From assembly GCF_902459615.1 (NCBI RefSeq), contig NZ_CABPSA010000001.1, forward strand, positions 868,001-932,000: DNA of 64,000 bases, written 5' to 3'. Both the position numbers and the translations under genes were made by a program. The notes under the pieces are model-generated. The model was not told the DNA's origin, ran no database searches, and saw only the letters and a list, made by a program, of their open reading frames with translations. This DNA is from Pandoraea commovens. GTDB lineage: Bacteria > Pseudomonadota > Gammaproteobacteria > Burkholderiales > Burkholderiaceae. Positions 19,888 to 28,946 of this stretch are shown here, in pieces; positions within the stretch are counted from its first letter, which is position 1; the number at the start of each line of letters is the position of its first letter.

Positions 19888-21558
19888 TCAAACCGTCACG
19901 GTACCCAGCGTGCCAGCCCGATAAGCAGCGACGAATGCGTCGAAGTCGCCGACCTGCGTACGTTCGAGTTCGGCCTGCGTGTCGAGCGATTTACGGGCCA
20001 GCGTCTCGAAGTGATCGACGACTGCCGGATCGAGCGGCATGTCGCGCAGCGTCTGTGCGTGACGCTTGCTCTGATCCAGTGCGAACGCCTGAAACGCGCC
20101 GCCCTTCGTGCCGCGCAGCGGCTCGAGCGCCGCCATTACGCGGGCGGACGGCGTGAGCGTCACGTCCTGCACCTTCGCGCGTTGCAGCGCCATCGAGTGC
20201 GCATAGTGCCCGCCGCCGCGTTGCGCGTCGAAAGCTGCGGCCGTGCGGTCGATGCGATCGAGCAGATCTTCGGCCCAATCGAACAACGTGATCGCTTCAC
20301 CCCCGCGATGCAGGACAAGCCCGGGCTTGCGGCCTTCCTTGACGACGTGCGCGAAGTTGTCGCGATTCTCCATGTTCTCGGCGTTCGAGCACGACGGGCT
20401 ATTCTCGAACGCGCAGAACAGCAGGAAGGCGTCGATGAACCGCGCGGTGTCGACGTCGATGCCCACGGGCTGGAACGGGTCGATGTCGATACAACGCACT
20501 TCGACGTATTGCACCCCACGGCGCGCCAGCGCCTGCACCGGACGCTCGCCGCTGTACGTCACCCGCTTCGGGCGAATCGTCGCGTAGAACTCGTTTTCGA
20601 TTTGCAGCAGGTTCGTCGAGAGCTGAATCCACTCGCCGTCGCGCTTCGTGCCCAGCGCCTCGTAAGCCGGATGCGGCTGGCTGACGGCTTGCGTGAGCGC
20701 GTCGATGTAGCTCGGCAGGCAGTCGTAGCAAGGCGAGACTTCCGACTGCGCACTGTTCTGATAACCGAGGTCGCTCATGCGCAGGCTGGTCGCGTACGGC
20801 AGGCCGAGCGTGCCTTCGTCGAACGAATCGAGGCCGTGATTGCGTCCACGCAGGAACTCGGCATGCAGCACCGGCGACGCACCGAACAGGTACATCAACA
20901 GCCAGCTGTAGCGGCGGAAATTGCGGATGAGGGCGACATAGCGCGCCGACTGATAATCGCGTGCGCTGTCCTTCGACCCTTCGGCTTCACGCAGCAGTTC
21001 CCACACCGGCTCGGCCAGCGAGAAGTTGTAGTGAATACCGGCGATACATTGCATCGGCTTGCCGTATCGCAGCGCGAGGCCTCGGCGGTAAACATGCTTG
21101 AGCATACCGATGTGAGAGGTGCCGTAGTCGGCAATCGGGATCACGTCTTCCGGCGGCAGTGCGGGCGGCATCGAATCGCTCCACAGCAATTCCGCGCCGA
21201 GCTTGCGATAGGCGAACTGATGGATTTCGTCGAGGCGGGCGATGACGGCGGCGGCGTCGTGCTGCGGCGGCGTGATGAATTCGAGCAGCGCTTCGGAGTA
21301 ATCGGTGGTGATTTCGTCGTTGGTCAGGGCCGAGCCGAGCGCGTGCGGGTGCGGCGTTAGCGCGAGTTCGCCGTCGCCTTCGACGCGCAGCGTCTCACGT
21401 TCGATGCCCGACAAGCCCTGACCGAGCAAGTCGCGGTGGGCGGGTTGCATGATGAGCGCCAGACGCTGGTCGAGCAGTGCGGCATCGGCGGTGTGTTCGT
21501 GTTGACGATTCTGGTTTTCCAACTTCCATCCCTCTGGGCAAGCGGACTGCTTTGGCAT
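19888..21558 (-). CDS. gshA: Glutamate-cysteine ligase
   Basis: 556 residues of the E. coli GshA type. This ATP-dependent enzyme joins glutamate and cysteine in the first step of glutathione synthesis. Typical segments are GIERETLRV near residue 51, [19 protein letters not shown] and [12 protein letters not shown]. The start is uncertain: the ATG at 21558 has only a weak ribosome site, whereas a TTG 13 codons later is preceded by AGAGGGA at good spacing and would give a 543-residue protein. The gene lies alone between two convergent or divergent neighbours. Confidence 0.92.
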   Translation of the reverse strand: MPKQSACPEGWKLENQNRQHEHTADAALLDQRLALIMQPAHRDLLGQGLSGIERETLRVEGDGELALTPHPHALGSALTNDEITTDYSEALLEFITPPQHDAAAVIARLDEIHQFAYRKLGAELLWSDSMPPALPPEDVIPIADYGTSHIGMLKHVYRRGLALRYGKPMQCIAGIHYNFSLAEPVWELLREAEGSKDSARDYQSARYVALIRNFRRYSWLLMYLFGASPVLHAEFLRGRNHGLDSFDEGTLGLPYATSLRMSDLGYQNSAQSEVSPCYDCLPSYIDALTQAVSQPHPAYEALGTKRDGEWIQLSTNLLQIENEFYATIRPKRVTYSGERPVQALARRGVQYVEVRCIDIDPFQPVGIDVDTARFIDAFLLFCAFENSPSCSNAENMENRDNFAHVVKEGRKPGLVLHRGGEAITLFDWAEDLLDRIDRTAAAFDAQRGGGHYAHSMALQRAKVQDVTLTPSARVMAALEPLRGTKGGAFQAFALDQSKRHAQTLRDMPLDPAVVDHFETLARKSLDTQAELERTQVGDFDAFVAAYRAGTLGTVTV

Positions 21559-21925
21559 GGCTGTCGACGCCGAAGCCCGTCATGACGAGGCGTCATGATC
21601 GGTGTGGGGTTCGACGTCGAACGACATACGGAGGTCTACGGGGTGCCGACGACAGCGGCACGACCGCCGGAATCTGGATTCCGGGGGACGCGCCCGATGC
21701 GCGGCACGGCGCGAATTTGGCCTGAGCATAACTGAAAACGCCAAACCGCGTCGGCCGCCACCTCAGTAGGGCTTTTCGGCTTCCGGGCGAGCTTCGGAAT
21801 GCGCTTTGGCGTGAGCCTTGGGGTGAGCTTCGGCGGGACCGTCAGCCTTAGCCTCAGCGCCAGCCTGAGTCCCCCTGCGCGAATGCCGCATTGGCGGCCC
21901 GAAAGACCGCGCAGATACTGGCGAC
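21559..21925. other. Intergenic region between gshA and the TauE/SafE gene
   Basis: No gene is supported. Bases 21780-21870 contain degenerate short repeats of the type GCGTGAGC/GCTTCGG. Promoters of the two divergent genes must lie here, but I see no convincing boxes. Confidence 0.35.
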
Positions 21926-22699
21926 ATGATGAATATTCAACACCTCACCGACCTCCTCCCCTTGCTCGCGCTGGGTCTCGTCACCTTCCTGCTCGCAGGT
22001 TTCGTCAAAGGCGTGATCGGGCTGGGCCTGCCGACGGTGGCCATTGGCCTGCTCGGACTGGCCATGCCGACGGCCGAAGCTGCGGCGATGCTCATCGTCC
22101 CGTCGCTCGTCACCAACATATGGCAATTGCTGGCCGGGCCGCGCTTTGCCACGCTGGCGAAGCGGCTGTGGCCGATGCTGGTTGGCATCTGCCTCGGCAC
22201 GTGGGCGGGCAGCGGATGGCTGGCGAACGGTGGCAATCTCGCCGGGATGGCGCTGGGCGTCGCGTTGCTCGCTTACTCCGTGCTCGGACTGGCGGCCGTT
22301 CGTCTGCATGTGCCGAAACACTGGACGGCCAGACGCGAAGGCACGGTGGGCGGCGTCGTCGGCGTGGCGACGGGATTGGTCACGGCGGCGACCGGCGTCT
22401 TCGTGATCCCGGGTGTGCCGTTCGTTCAGGCGCTCGATCTCGACAAGGACGATCTGGTGCAGGCGATGGGCCTGTCGTTCACCGTCTCCACGATTGCCCT
22501 GGCGGCCGGACTGGCGCGCGACGGCATCTTCCACGGCCCGACCATCGGCGTGTCGCTGCTGGCGCTGGCACCCGCACTGGGGGGCATGTTCATCGGGCAG
22601 TGGGTGCGAAACCGCGTCAGCGCACCGGTGTTCCGCCGCTGCTTCTTCGTCGGCCTCGCCATGCTGGGTGCCGAACTTGTGATCCAGCACATGCGCTGA
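21926..22699 (+). CDS. TauE/SafE family sulfite/anion permease
   Basis: 257 residues with about eight hydrophobic segments. The N-terminal FLLAGFVKGVIGLGLPTVAIGLL and the internal GVVGVATGLVTAATGVFVIP are the duplicated TauE/SafE signature. Members export sulfite or organosulfonates or import small anions. Nearness to cysJI and gshA is suggestive but does not prove a sulfur substrate. A second ATG one codon later is an equally good start. Confidence 0.9.
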   Translation: MMNIQHLTDLLPLLALGLVTFLLAGFVKGVIGLGLPTVAIGLLGLAMPTAEAAAMLIVPSLVTNIWQLLAGPRFATLAKRLWPMLVGICLGTWAGSGWLANGGNLAGMALGVALLAYSVLGLAAVRLHVPKHWTARREGTVGGVVGVATGLVTAATGVFVIPGVPFVQALDLDKDDLVQAMGLSFTVSTIALAAGLARDGIFHGPTIGVSLLALAPALGGMFIGQWVRNRVSAPVFRRCFFVGLAMLGAELVIQHMR

Positions 22700-22722
22700 A
22701 GCGGCTTGGCGACGTCCACGCC

Positions 22723-24411
22723 TTACTTCAGATCGGCGAAATCGATGTCCCAGAATTCCATTTCCCGACGCGCCTCCAGACTCCGTCCCTCTTCCGTACG
22801 ACGGAGTTCGACGCGCCGGATCTTGCCCGAGATCGTCTTTGGTAAATCGCAGAATTCGATGCGACGAATGCGCTTGTAGGGTGCGAGATGGTCGCGACAG
22901 AAACGCAGGATATCGAGCGCGAGTTTGTCGTCTGCCTGAAAGCCCGAACGCAGCGTGATGAACGCCTTCGGCACGGCCAGACGCAACGGATCGGGACTGG
23001 GCACAACCCCGGCTTCCGCTACGGCGGGATGCTTGATGAGTTCACTCTCCAGCTCGAACGGGCTGATGCGATAGTCGGACGCTTTGAAGACATCGTCGGC
23101 CCGGCCGACGTAAGTGAAATAGCCACGGTCGTCGCGCATGGCGACATCGCCGGTGTGGTAGTAGCCGTCGCGCATCGCGTAGGCAGTTTTCTCGCTGTCG
23201 TCTTCGTATCCTTGCATCAGCCCGGTGGGACGCGGCGACAGCACCAGCGCTACTTCGCCTTCGTCGGCTTCCGCACCCTCCGGGTCGAGCAGCACGACAC
23301 GGTAGCCCGGCATCGGACGTCCCATCGCCCCCGCCTTCACGGTCTGTCCCGGCGAGTTGCCGATCTGGCAGCAGGTTTCCGTCTGTCCGTAGCCGTCGCG
23401 AATAGTGATATTCCAGGCCCGCCTCACCTGATCGATGACTTCGGGGTTCAACGGCTCGCCCGCACCGATCAGTTCGCGGAACTTCACTGGGTGGCGGGCG
23501 AGATCTTCCTGAATCATCATGCGCCAGACCGTCGGCGGCGCGCAGAGCGTCGTCACCTCGCAGCGGGCGGCCGTCTCCAGCGCGGCGCGGGCGTCGAAAC
23601 GCGAGAAGTTGTAGATGAAGATCGTCGCGCCCGCATTCCATGGCGCGAAGAAGCAACTCCATGCGTGCTTCGCCCATCCCGGCGAGCTGATGTTCCAGTG
23701 CACGTCGCCCGGCTGAAGGCCGATCCAATACATGGTGGCGAGATGACCGACGGGGTAACTCTGATGCGTATGGAGCACGAGCTTGGGACGCGATGTCGTG
23801 CCTGAGGTGAAGTACAGCAACAGCGGATCGGTCGCGAGCGTGACACCGTCGGGCGTAAACGGTTCGGGTGCCTCATAGGCGGGCGTGAGCGACGTCCAGC
23901 CGTCGGGCGGATGATCGCCGACCGCGATGCGTCGATAGTCGCCGGGCAGATCGTCGAACTTGACGGCATCGCGCGCGGTGGTGACGACGTGCCGCACGCG
24001 GCCGCGCTCCAGCCGGTCGGCGAGATCGCCGGCGACGAGCAGCGTGGTGGCGGGAATCATGACGGCGCCGAGCTTCATGCACGCGAGCATGAGGTCCCAG
24101 AGCTCGACCTGATTGGGCAGCATGAGCAGGACACGGTCACCGCGTGCCACGCCCTGTGCGCGCAGGAAGTTCGCGACGCGATTGGAGCGTGCCGACATTT
24201 CGGCGAACGACAGACGCGCTTCGCGTCCGTCTTCTTCCACGACCCAGAGAGCCGGGGTGTCGTTGCCTTGCGCTTGTGGATCGAAGAAGTCCAGCGCCCA
24301 GTTGAAATGGGTGAGGACAGGCCAACGGAAATCACGGTACGCCACGTCGTAGTGGGCGCGCTGCGCGAGCAGTAGGTCGCGTGCGTCGCCGAATCCCTGG
24401 GTGTGCGGCAT
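22723..24411 (-). CDS. AMP-binding acyl-CoA synthetase / benzoate-CoA ligase-like
   Basis: 562 residues from an ATG with GGAG seven bases upstream; 30 open codons further upstream are rejected. ANL-superfamily motifs: the P-loop YFTSGTTSRPKLVLHTH, GYGQTE, YHTGDVA and the C-terminal catalytic Lys in LPKTISGKIRR. It adenylates a carboxylic acid and transfers it to CoA. The overall likeness to medium-chain and aromatic acid-CoA ligases suggests those substrates, but the exact acid cannot be read from sequence. Confidence 0.88.
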   Translation of the reverse strand: MPHTQGFGDARDLLLAQRAHYDVAYRDFRWPVLTHFNWALDFFDPQAQGNDTPALWVVEEDGREARLSFAEMSARSNRVANFLRAQGVARGDRVLLMLPNQVELWDLMLACMKLGAVMIPATTLLVAGDLADRLERGRVRHVVTTARDAVKFDDLPGDYRRIAVGDHPPDGWTSLTPAYEAPEPFTPDGVTLATDPLLLYFTSGTTSRPKLVLHTHQSYPVGHLATMYWIGLQPGDVHWNISSPGWAKHAWSCFFAPWNAGATIFIYNFSRFDARAALETAARCEVTTLCAPPTVWRMMIQEDLARHPVKFRELIGAGEPLNPEVIDQVRRAWNITIRDGYGQTETCCQIGNSPGQTVKAGAMGRPMPGYRVVLLDPEGAEADEGEVALVLSPRPTGLMQGYEDDSEKTAYAMRDGYYHTGDVAMRDDRGYFTYVGRADDVFKASDYRISPFELESELIKHPAVAEAGVVPSPDPLRLAVPKAFITLRSGFQADDKLALDILRFCRDHLAPYKRIRRIEFCDLPKTISGKIRRVELRRTEEGRSLEARREMEFWDIDFADLK

Positions 24412-24711
24412 CGCTTGTCTCCGAGCCTCATGGGCGATGGATATAGGCAGATTTCCATTATCGTGAGGCCCTTCGAATACGACATCCGGAATAACCATCA
24501 TGGATGTGGGACACCGGGCGAATGCTCAACGACGCGATGCGCGAGCGATGCCATGCGCGAAAAACGGAAGCGATTCAAGGGGTTGATGCGGCAAGCGATT
24601 GGCGGGAGGAAAAAAAGATGCGTCCGACGCGCACGCCCCCTATCTTTCGTGCGAAAAGCTCTGCTATAATCGCGTTCTTTCGAGCGATGCTTCCTAGCGA
24701 TGCATCTCTCA
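24412..24711. promoter_or_regulatory. Region between acyl-CoA synthetase and tRNA-Pro, with tRNA promoter
   Basis: No protein gene is supported. A perfect TATAAT -10 box is at 24665-24670, about 40 bases before the tRNA; the -35 box is weak. Confidence 0.6.
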
Positions 24712-24788
<77 letters not shown>

Positions 24789-24794
24789 GAATTG

Positions 24795-24827
24795 AACCCG
24801 CACAGTCATTGGCTGTGCGGGTTTTTT
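24795..24827 (+). terminator. Intrinsic terminator after tRNA-Pro
   Basis: ACCCGCACAG (24796-24805) pairs with CTGTGCGGGT (24813-24822) and is followed by a run of T. Confidence 0.88.
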
Positions 24828-24859
24828 CGTTGGAGTCAATCTGTTGATTCGTACAGCTT

Positions 24860-24883
24860 AATATTAGGCGATTGCCTAATATT
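24860..24883. repeat. Perfect 10-bp inverted repeat near the left prophage end
   Basis: AATATTAGGC and GCCTAATATT flank GATT. It is just inside the prophage, 72 bases after the tRNA. It could be a protein site of the attachment region or an operator; no T run follows. Confidence 0.6.
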
Positions 24884-24943
24884 TCCGCTAGACGTGGCAG
24901 GCTGCGCATCCGAGAAACGCACGCATTGCTCATCAGGTAGCCG

Positions 24944-25693
24944 ATGTATGCTCTCACCAACCTACACGACAAGAAAACCTCGGGGGAGCATGTGAAAGCA
25001 TCAGAAGAAATTAAGGCAATCCAGACCGATATAGCGCAGGTCAAGTCCACGGGTGTTCAACAGCTCCCCATAGAGAAGCTCGAGGAGTACTTAGCTCAGC
25101 GACTGGATATTGCGGTGGCCAGAGAAACAGAAACTGGAAAAGAGGCCGTGCGGATCGCAGAGCATAATCTTGAAGTATGGAAGGTGGATGTAAGCACGAA
25201 GGCCGCGATGAACGTGGAAATGTTCAAATCCGTGATCGAAGCCGGACAAACCGCGTTGAAGGCCCTTATGCTTATCAACGGTGGGGCAGCCGCGGCGTTA
25301 CTGGCGTTCTGTGGTAACGCAATAACCAAAGGGCAATCGCTCGCGGGCGATCCACTTCTGGCATCCGCTGGCGTTGGCCTTGCATGCTTCGTTACAGGAA
25401 TGGGCGCAGTAGGTTTAGCTACAGGCTTTCGGTACTTTTCGCAATACTGTTACGCGCGCTCCCCACTGGATACTTCCGAGTCGCGATGGAGAACTGCCGG
25501 AACCATATTTAACATATTGGTAATCTGCATAGCGCTTTCCGGCTTTGCCGCGTTTTGCGTGGGCGGAGCAAAGACGTATGGCGCAATCACATCACCCGCC
25601 CTGAGACCTTCCTCAATTACATCTGAGCAGCCCTCGGGCCACACAACAGTTAACATAGGCGACTCCGTCGCTCATGAAGGTCAACTGAAATAG
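24944..25693 (+). CDS. Accessory membrane protein, unknown function
   Basis: 249 residues. An N-terminal soluble, Glu/Lys-rich part (about 1-100) is followed by three membrane segments (about 105-128, 138-165 and 187-210) and a hydrophilic tail. It is the first phage-side gene next to the tRNA, where prophages often carry host-benefit or exclusion genes. The ATG at 24944 has a modest AGGTAG; a GTG at 24992 after GGGGGAG is an alternative. I do not recognise a family. Confidence 0.65.
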   Translation: MYALTNLHDKKTSGEHVKASEEIKAIQTDIAQVKSTGVQQLPIEKLEEYLAQRLDIAVARETETGKEAVRIAEHNLEVWKVDVSTKAAMNVEMFKSVIEAGQTALKALMLINGGAAAALLAFCGNAITKGQSLAGDPLLASAGVGLACFVTGMGAVGLATGFRYFSQYCYARSPLDTSESRWRTAGTIFNILVICIALSGFAAFCVGGAKTYGAITSPALRPSSITSEQPSGHTTVNIGDSVAHEGQLK

Positions 25694-25850
25694 ACTTTAG
25701 AAAACCCTGTTCTGTGCTAGCTCATCTCCCTAACCAGCACCAGGAAAGAAGAGACTATGCAGAAGGAGGTTGCAGCGATGTGGCAACATCGCAAAAGTCA
25801 TTGAACAACTATAGGCTAGATGCACGATTGTTCGTACATGAGACGAGCTT

Positions 25851-26132
25851 TCACGGTGCTCGGTCAATTTCTTTGTGAGTGGCGATACGCCGCAACGTCG
25901 CCACGGTGCCGTCAATTTCGAGGGAGACTTTGTGCGACTTGTTACCAGTCACATCAATAGTGAAGAGTCTCGGGTTACGGTAACCCTCAAGCGAATGAAA
26001 GCGCCGACGCGCAGGGATAGGGTTAGACAGGAGGTCGCGCAATGCATCGTCGACCTCCTGTTTCATGTCGGGCGTCAGATCGTCATATTCTTTTTGAAAG
26101 CGCTTCTTGCGGCGCACTGACGTGATCGGCAA
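25851..26132 (-). CDS. RelE/ParE-like toxin-type protein
   Basis: 93 residues. The pattern RFQKEYDDL, then ALRDLLSNPIP, a central LEGYRNPRLFTIDV strand and the end ATLRRIATHKEID fits the RelE/ParE fold of small toxins (mRNA interferases or gyrase poisons). The start is a TTG one base after the stop of the upstream gene, with GAGGA placed across that junction, so the two are translationally linked. The usual 80-residue antitoxin gene is absent. Assignment is from sequence pattern only. Confidence 0.65.
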   Translation of the reverse strand: MPITSVRRKKRFQKEYDDLTPDMKQEVDDALRDLLSNPIPARRRFHSLEGYRNPRLFTIDVTGNKSHKVSLEIDGTVATLRRIATHKEIDRAP

Positions 26133-26133
26133 T

Positions 26134-26805
26134 TTATCCTCGCAGGGCTCCGATCAACTCATCTGCGGAAGTAAACTCTCCTTCGAGCACATCGTCAAAA
26201 TCGGACTCGTGCTCGCCGAGCGCCCAGCAAAGATCATTCAATGCGGTATGAGTGGCGGCGATCCCATCGAGCAGTTGATCATACGCCTCGACCACACCAT
26301 CCTCCGCATGGAGGCGCCCATCAGCACACGCTGCCGCTCGTTTGCGCTGTTGAATTTCGTAAAGTTCTTGAATTGCGTCGCGTGCACGCTCAAGCTCTGC
26401 CAAACCCTCACCGTCCTTGTCTACGGAGTGATCTGTGCGTTTCAGTGACTGCACGTATTCACCAGCTTCGCCGGTAAATTGCCCCATCATTCTGCGCAGT
26501 TGGACGCAGGCATAAATGGTGTCATCGATCGCTTTGAGCAAGTCGACACTACGAGCTGCTTCGAACCCCACGAATTGTCCGAAGGAACGAAGCTTGGATA
26601 CTTCGTCTAAGTACAACATTGTGTTCTCCGGGAGCAAAACGTAACTATCTTGTAGTCTCTTAGTGACCACCTCGGAGCATTTGTTCCCACAAGATACTCG
26701 TACATGGTGATCGTTATTTACCACAAGGTAAACAACGGAAGTCGATTCTACCCCTACATTTGTTTTGTCGCCCGGGCGACCTCCATAGTATTTTTCTATT
26801 GACAT
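26134..26805 (-). CDS. Unknown protein, partner of the RelE/ParE-like gene
   Basis: 223 residues from the ATG at 26805. The N-terminal half looks beta-rich (SVVYLVVNNDHHVRVSCGNKCSEVV). The middle is helical with Arg/Glu/Ala-rich stretches, and the acidic C-terminus ends EFTSADELIGALRG, a short amphipathic tail of the kind seen in some antitoxins. It directly precedes and is coupled to the toxin-like gene, so an antitoxin role is possible but inferred. No family is recognised. Confidence 0.6.
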   Translation of the reverse strand: MSIEKYYGGRPGDKTNVGVESTSVVYLVVNNDHHVRVSCGNKCSEVVTKRLQDSYVLLPENTMLYLDEVSKLRSFGQFVGFEAARSVDLLKAIDDTIYACVQLRRMMGQFTGEAGEYVQSLKRTDHSVDKDGEGLAELERARDAIQELYEIQQRKRAAACADGRLHAEDGVVEAYDQLLDGIAATHTALNDLCWALGEHESDFDDVLEGEFTSADELIGALRG

Positions 26806-26834
26806 CAAAGAATTTCTACGACAGTAGCATTTTG

Positions 26835-26892
26835 CTGTTTTTTTATGCAGTGCTCATGGCAGTTTACCTCCCTCGCGAGCACCACGAGGGCG
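26835..26892 (+). promoter_or_regulatory. Copy A of a duplicated leader with LexA-type half sites
   Basis: The box CTGTTTTTTTATGCAG (26835-26850) has the CTG-N10-CAG form of LexA sites. The following 42 bases nearly repeat the segment downstream of the LexA box at 27984. It lies ahead of the small gene at 27005. Confidence 0.55.
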
Positions 26893-27004
26893 ACTGCTTC
26901 CCCAAAAGCAACGCGTTCTCCCTCGATTTTTGCTTCTCCTTGATCGAAAGGATTGACTGGGGCGATCATAGTGACCCAGACCGCAACTAGCAGTGGACCT
27001 ACCC

Positions 27005-27187
27005 ATGAAGGAACGGGCGAAGAATGGCGGCAACGCGAGAGCTGTTGCCCTAACGCCAGAGCAGCGAAGGGACATCTCTAGAAGCGGCGGGCAAGCTCGC
27101 GTCGCAAAGCTGTCGTCAGAAGAGCGCAGCGCTCTAGCACGCAAAGCAGCGCTCGCGAGATGGGCGAAGTTCCGGCGGGGAAAGTAG
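27005..27187 (+). CDS. Small basic protein with two GG-x-AR / LTPEQR-like repeats
   Basis: 60 residues from the ATG (a GTG four codons earlier is possible). The sequence is internally repetitive: GGNARAVALTPEQRRDI is followed by GGQARVAKLSSEERSAL and ends RKAALARWAKFRRGK. Short proteins of this kind are common in proteobacterial phages and plasmids, and the charge suggests nucleic-acid binding. It may be expressed from the LexA-type leader upstream. Function unknown. Confidence 0.55.
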   Translation: MKERAKNGGNARAVALTPEQRRDISRSGGQARVAKLSSEERSALARKAALARWAKFRRGK

Positions 27188-27225
27188 ATTTAACCGCGGC
27201 CCATAGCCAACGGTGCCGCCGTCGT

Positions 27226-27549
27226 TTATTCGGATATCTGGATGTAGGATTTCTGCGCGTAGCGGGCATCCGGCATGACAAGCAAGCGCGCTTCGATGAC
27301 CGGCGATCCTTCGATATGGCCACGTCTCGGGACGACGTATACGCAGTCGAAAACGCGCTTCGCCGTTTGTTCGTCTTCAGGCTCCATTTCCTGAAATTGC
27401 ATCGATCGCAATCGATCAAGAATGAGGCCGCGCACGTCCTGCTCGGAAGGCTCCTCGACGCCAATTGCTCGGGCAAATTCATCGTGCGCGAATTTCCTAA
27501 CGAGGTCCACTGTCTCGTCGAGGTTCGCTTGCATCACGACAGTCTTCAT
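27226..27549 (-). CDS. Hypothetical accessory protein
   Basis: 107 residues. The ATG follows GAGGAAG at good spacing. A helical, acidic N-terminal half (LDETVDLVRKFAHDEFARAIG) is followed by a more beta-like end. I do not recognise a family. It is probably co-transcribed with the gene at 27595-27819. Confidence 0.55.
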   Translation of the reverse strand: MKTVVMQANLDETVDLVRKFAHDEFARAIGVEEPSEQDVRGLILDRLRSMQFQEMEPEDEQTAKRVFDCVYVVPRRGHIEGSPVIEARLLVMPDARYAQKSYIQISE

Positions 27550-27594
27550 ATCTTCCTCATGTCGACCGGTATACCGCGATTGAGAGATTGTCCT

Positions 27595-27819
27595 TCACTG
27601 GCCATCCACCCAGCTTTTGGCGAGTAGCCCGATAGATTCAAGCGCGTTCCGTTCCTCGTCGTATACCGTCTCGCCCGTCTGGGTCACGTGTTGGTCGCGC
27701 GATAAACCATCTGCGGCCCTCAGAATTTCAGCCATCCCTCGAACCTTCCCACCGGGTGCTGGCATGACCGTACAGAGAATTCGGAAGCCTTTATAGGAAA
27801 ACGACCTGACCGCTGCCAT
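27595..27819 (-). CDS. Hypothetical small protein
   Basis: 74 residues, with strong GAGGGGTGA ahead of the ATG. It begins MAAVRSFSYKGFRILCTVMP and looks like a small alpha/beta fold. No family recognised. It is the first gene of a probable two-gene minus-strand unit divergent from the LexA-controlled gene at 28051. Confidence 0.55.
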   Translation of the reverse strand: MAAVRSFSYKGFRILCTVMPAPGGKVRGMAEILRAADGLSRDQHVTQTGETVYDEERNALESIGLLAKSWVDGQ

Positions 27820-27983
27820 TCAAATTCACCCCTCGCATATATCTTCCGGCAGGCCAGTCCTCTACCTGTTGTGGCCCCTGCCAGCTATGGCAATATGCCT
27901 TCGATGATGACAAAACAATCTCGCTGGCAACTCATCCCGGCGGACTGCATTCGAAAGATAGGACAAAATTTCTCGCCGCGAAA

Positions 27984-28003
27984 TACTGTGTTTTTATACA
28001 GTA
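27984..28003 (+). promoter_or_regulatory. LexA (SOS) box upstream of the gene at 28051
   Basis: TACTGTGTTTTTATACAGTA matches the E. coli-type LexA consensus at 17 of 20 positions and includes a TATACA -10-like box. It starts copy B of the duplicated leader (about 27986-28044). Confidence 0.7.
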
Positions 28004-28050
28004 TCTCATGATAGTTTACCTCCCTCACCAGCACCACGAGGGAGGCCGTC

Positions 28051-28350
28051 GTGCCGTTACATCCGCGTCCGTCCGACCTGACGATCGATCAGTTGCGTAG
28101 CCTATGGCTCACCAACAAGGATCCAGGTGTGCGCCAGGCGCTTGAGGAGCTGGTATTCCGGCGGGAGCAAGTTCGACGGAAAGAGGCAGTGATCCGGAGG
28201 GTGGAGACGCTTTACCCCATCATCAATCAGGCATGGCGCGAGGAAGTCGGCGGCACGCTCATCGCACTTGAATGGCTGAAGTCAGCGCTTGGGGAAAACC
28301 GTGAATCAAGGGGAGACCTGCCGCACATTCGTGGCGCCATCGACCAATGA
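28051..28350 (+). CDS. Hypothetical protein under a LexA box
   Basis: 99 residues from a GTG start preceded by GAGGGAG. The protein is helical and charged (IDQLRSLWLTNKDPGVRQALEELVFRREQVRRKEAVIRRVETL). I do not recognise it. The LexA box 48 bases upstream predicts DNA-damage induction. Confidence 0.6.
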   Translation: MPLHPRPSDLTIDQLRSLWLTNKDPGVRQALEELVFRREQVRRKEAVIRRVETLYPIINQAWREEVGGTLIALEWLKSALGENRESRGDLPHIRGAIDQ

Positions 28351-28498
28351 TCGCCTTTACCTGCATTTGCAATATTTGAATTTTATTCGCTATGCAGGTA
28401 GACGCCATGACCGATGAAGCCGGAAGACGGGGACGCAAGCAAAGATAACTCGAATGAGCTTTTATATGTTCATGCTCGCGTGAATTATCTTTGCGAAT

Positions 28499-28849
28499 TC
28501 AATGCTTCAGGAGAACTTGCAGACGGCTGGGATGCTGGCCATAGTCGACTGGTGTTGCGCAAAGGGAATATTCAGGGTGCGAGCAGCGCCCATTCTTGCA
28601 TGCTTCCTCGTATCCCACTCGGTTCACGCCATTCGGCCCTTCGATCACGAAAATGCTCGATTCCCCCCACTTGCCGGACCGAGATGCGTCGATCCCCCAT
28701 AGGTAGCAATATTCGTCGCCTTCACCGCAAACCCAACTAGTCAAGAGAGATGTATGGCCATTGCAGATAGGGGTAGTCTTTTTGACCGGACCGGCATGAG
28801 CGATTCCGAAAACAGCTGCGATGGCCCCGCAAAGTAACAACACGCGCAC
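28499..28849 (-). CDS. Secreted cysteine-containing protein
   Basis: 116 residues from a GTG preceded by GGGGA; the frame extends 15 codons to a TTG at 28894. Residues 1-19 (RVLLLCGAIAAVFGIAHA) form a signal peptide. The exported part has six Cys (CNGH, VCGEGDEYCY, EACKNGRC, LCAT), consistent with disulfides in the periplasm. No family recognised. Position in the accessory end suggests a gene expressed for the lysogen. Confidence 0.6.
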   Translation of the reverse strand: MRVLLLCGAIAAVFGIAHAGPVKKTTPICNGHTSLLTSWVCGEGDEYCYLWGIDASRSGKWGESSIFVIEGPNGVNRVGYEEACKNGRCSHPEYSLCATPVDYGQHPSRLQVLLKH

Positions 28850-28946
28850 TTTCAATGTCCCCGCTGAATTATCTTTCACATTATTTTTAGACAAACTAAT
28901 TTATATCACAAAAACGTGCTAAGACGACCGAGATCAATGGATTCTA

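Noticed and set aside
21780-21880. Short degenerate repeats upstream of the TauE/SafE gene
   Set aside because: Too irregular to call as a repeat family or regulatory array.
22723-24501. N-terminal extension of the acyl-CoA synthetase to 24501
   Set aside because: The Met at 24411 has GGAG at proper spacing and matches family starts.
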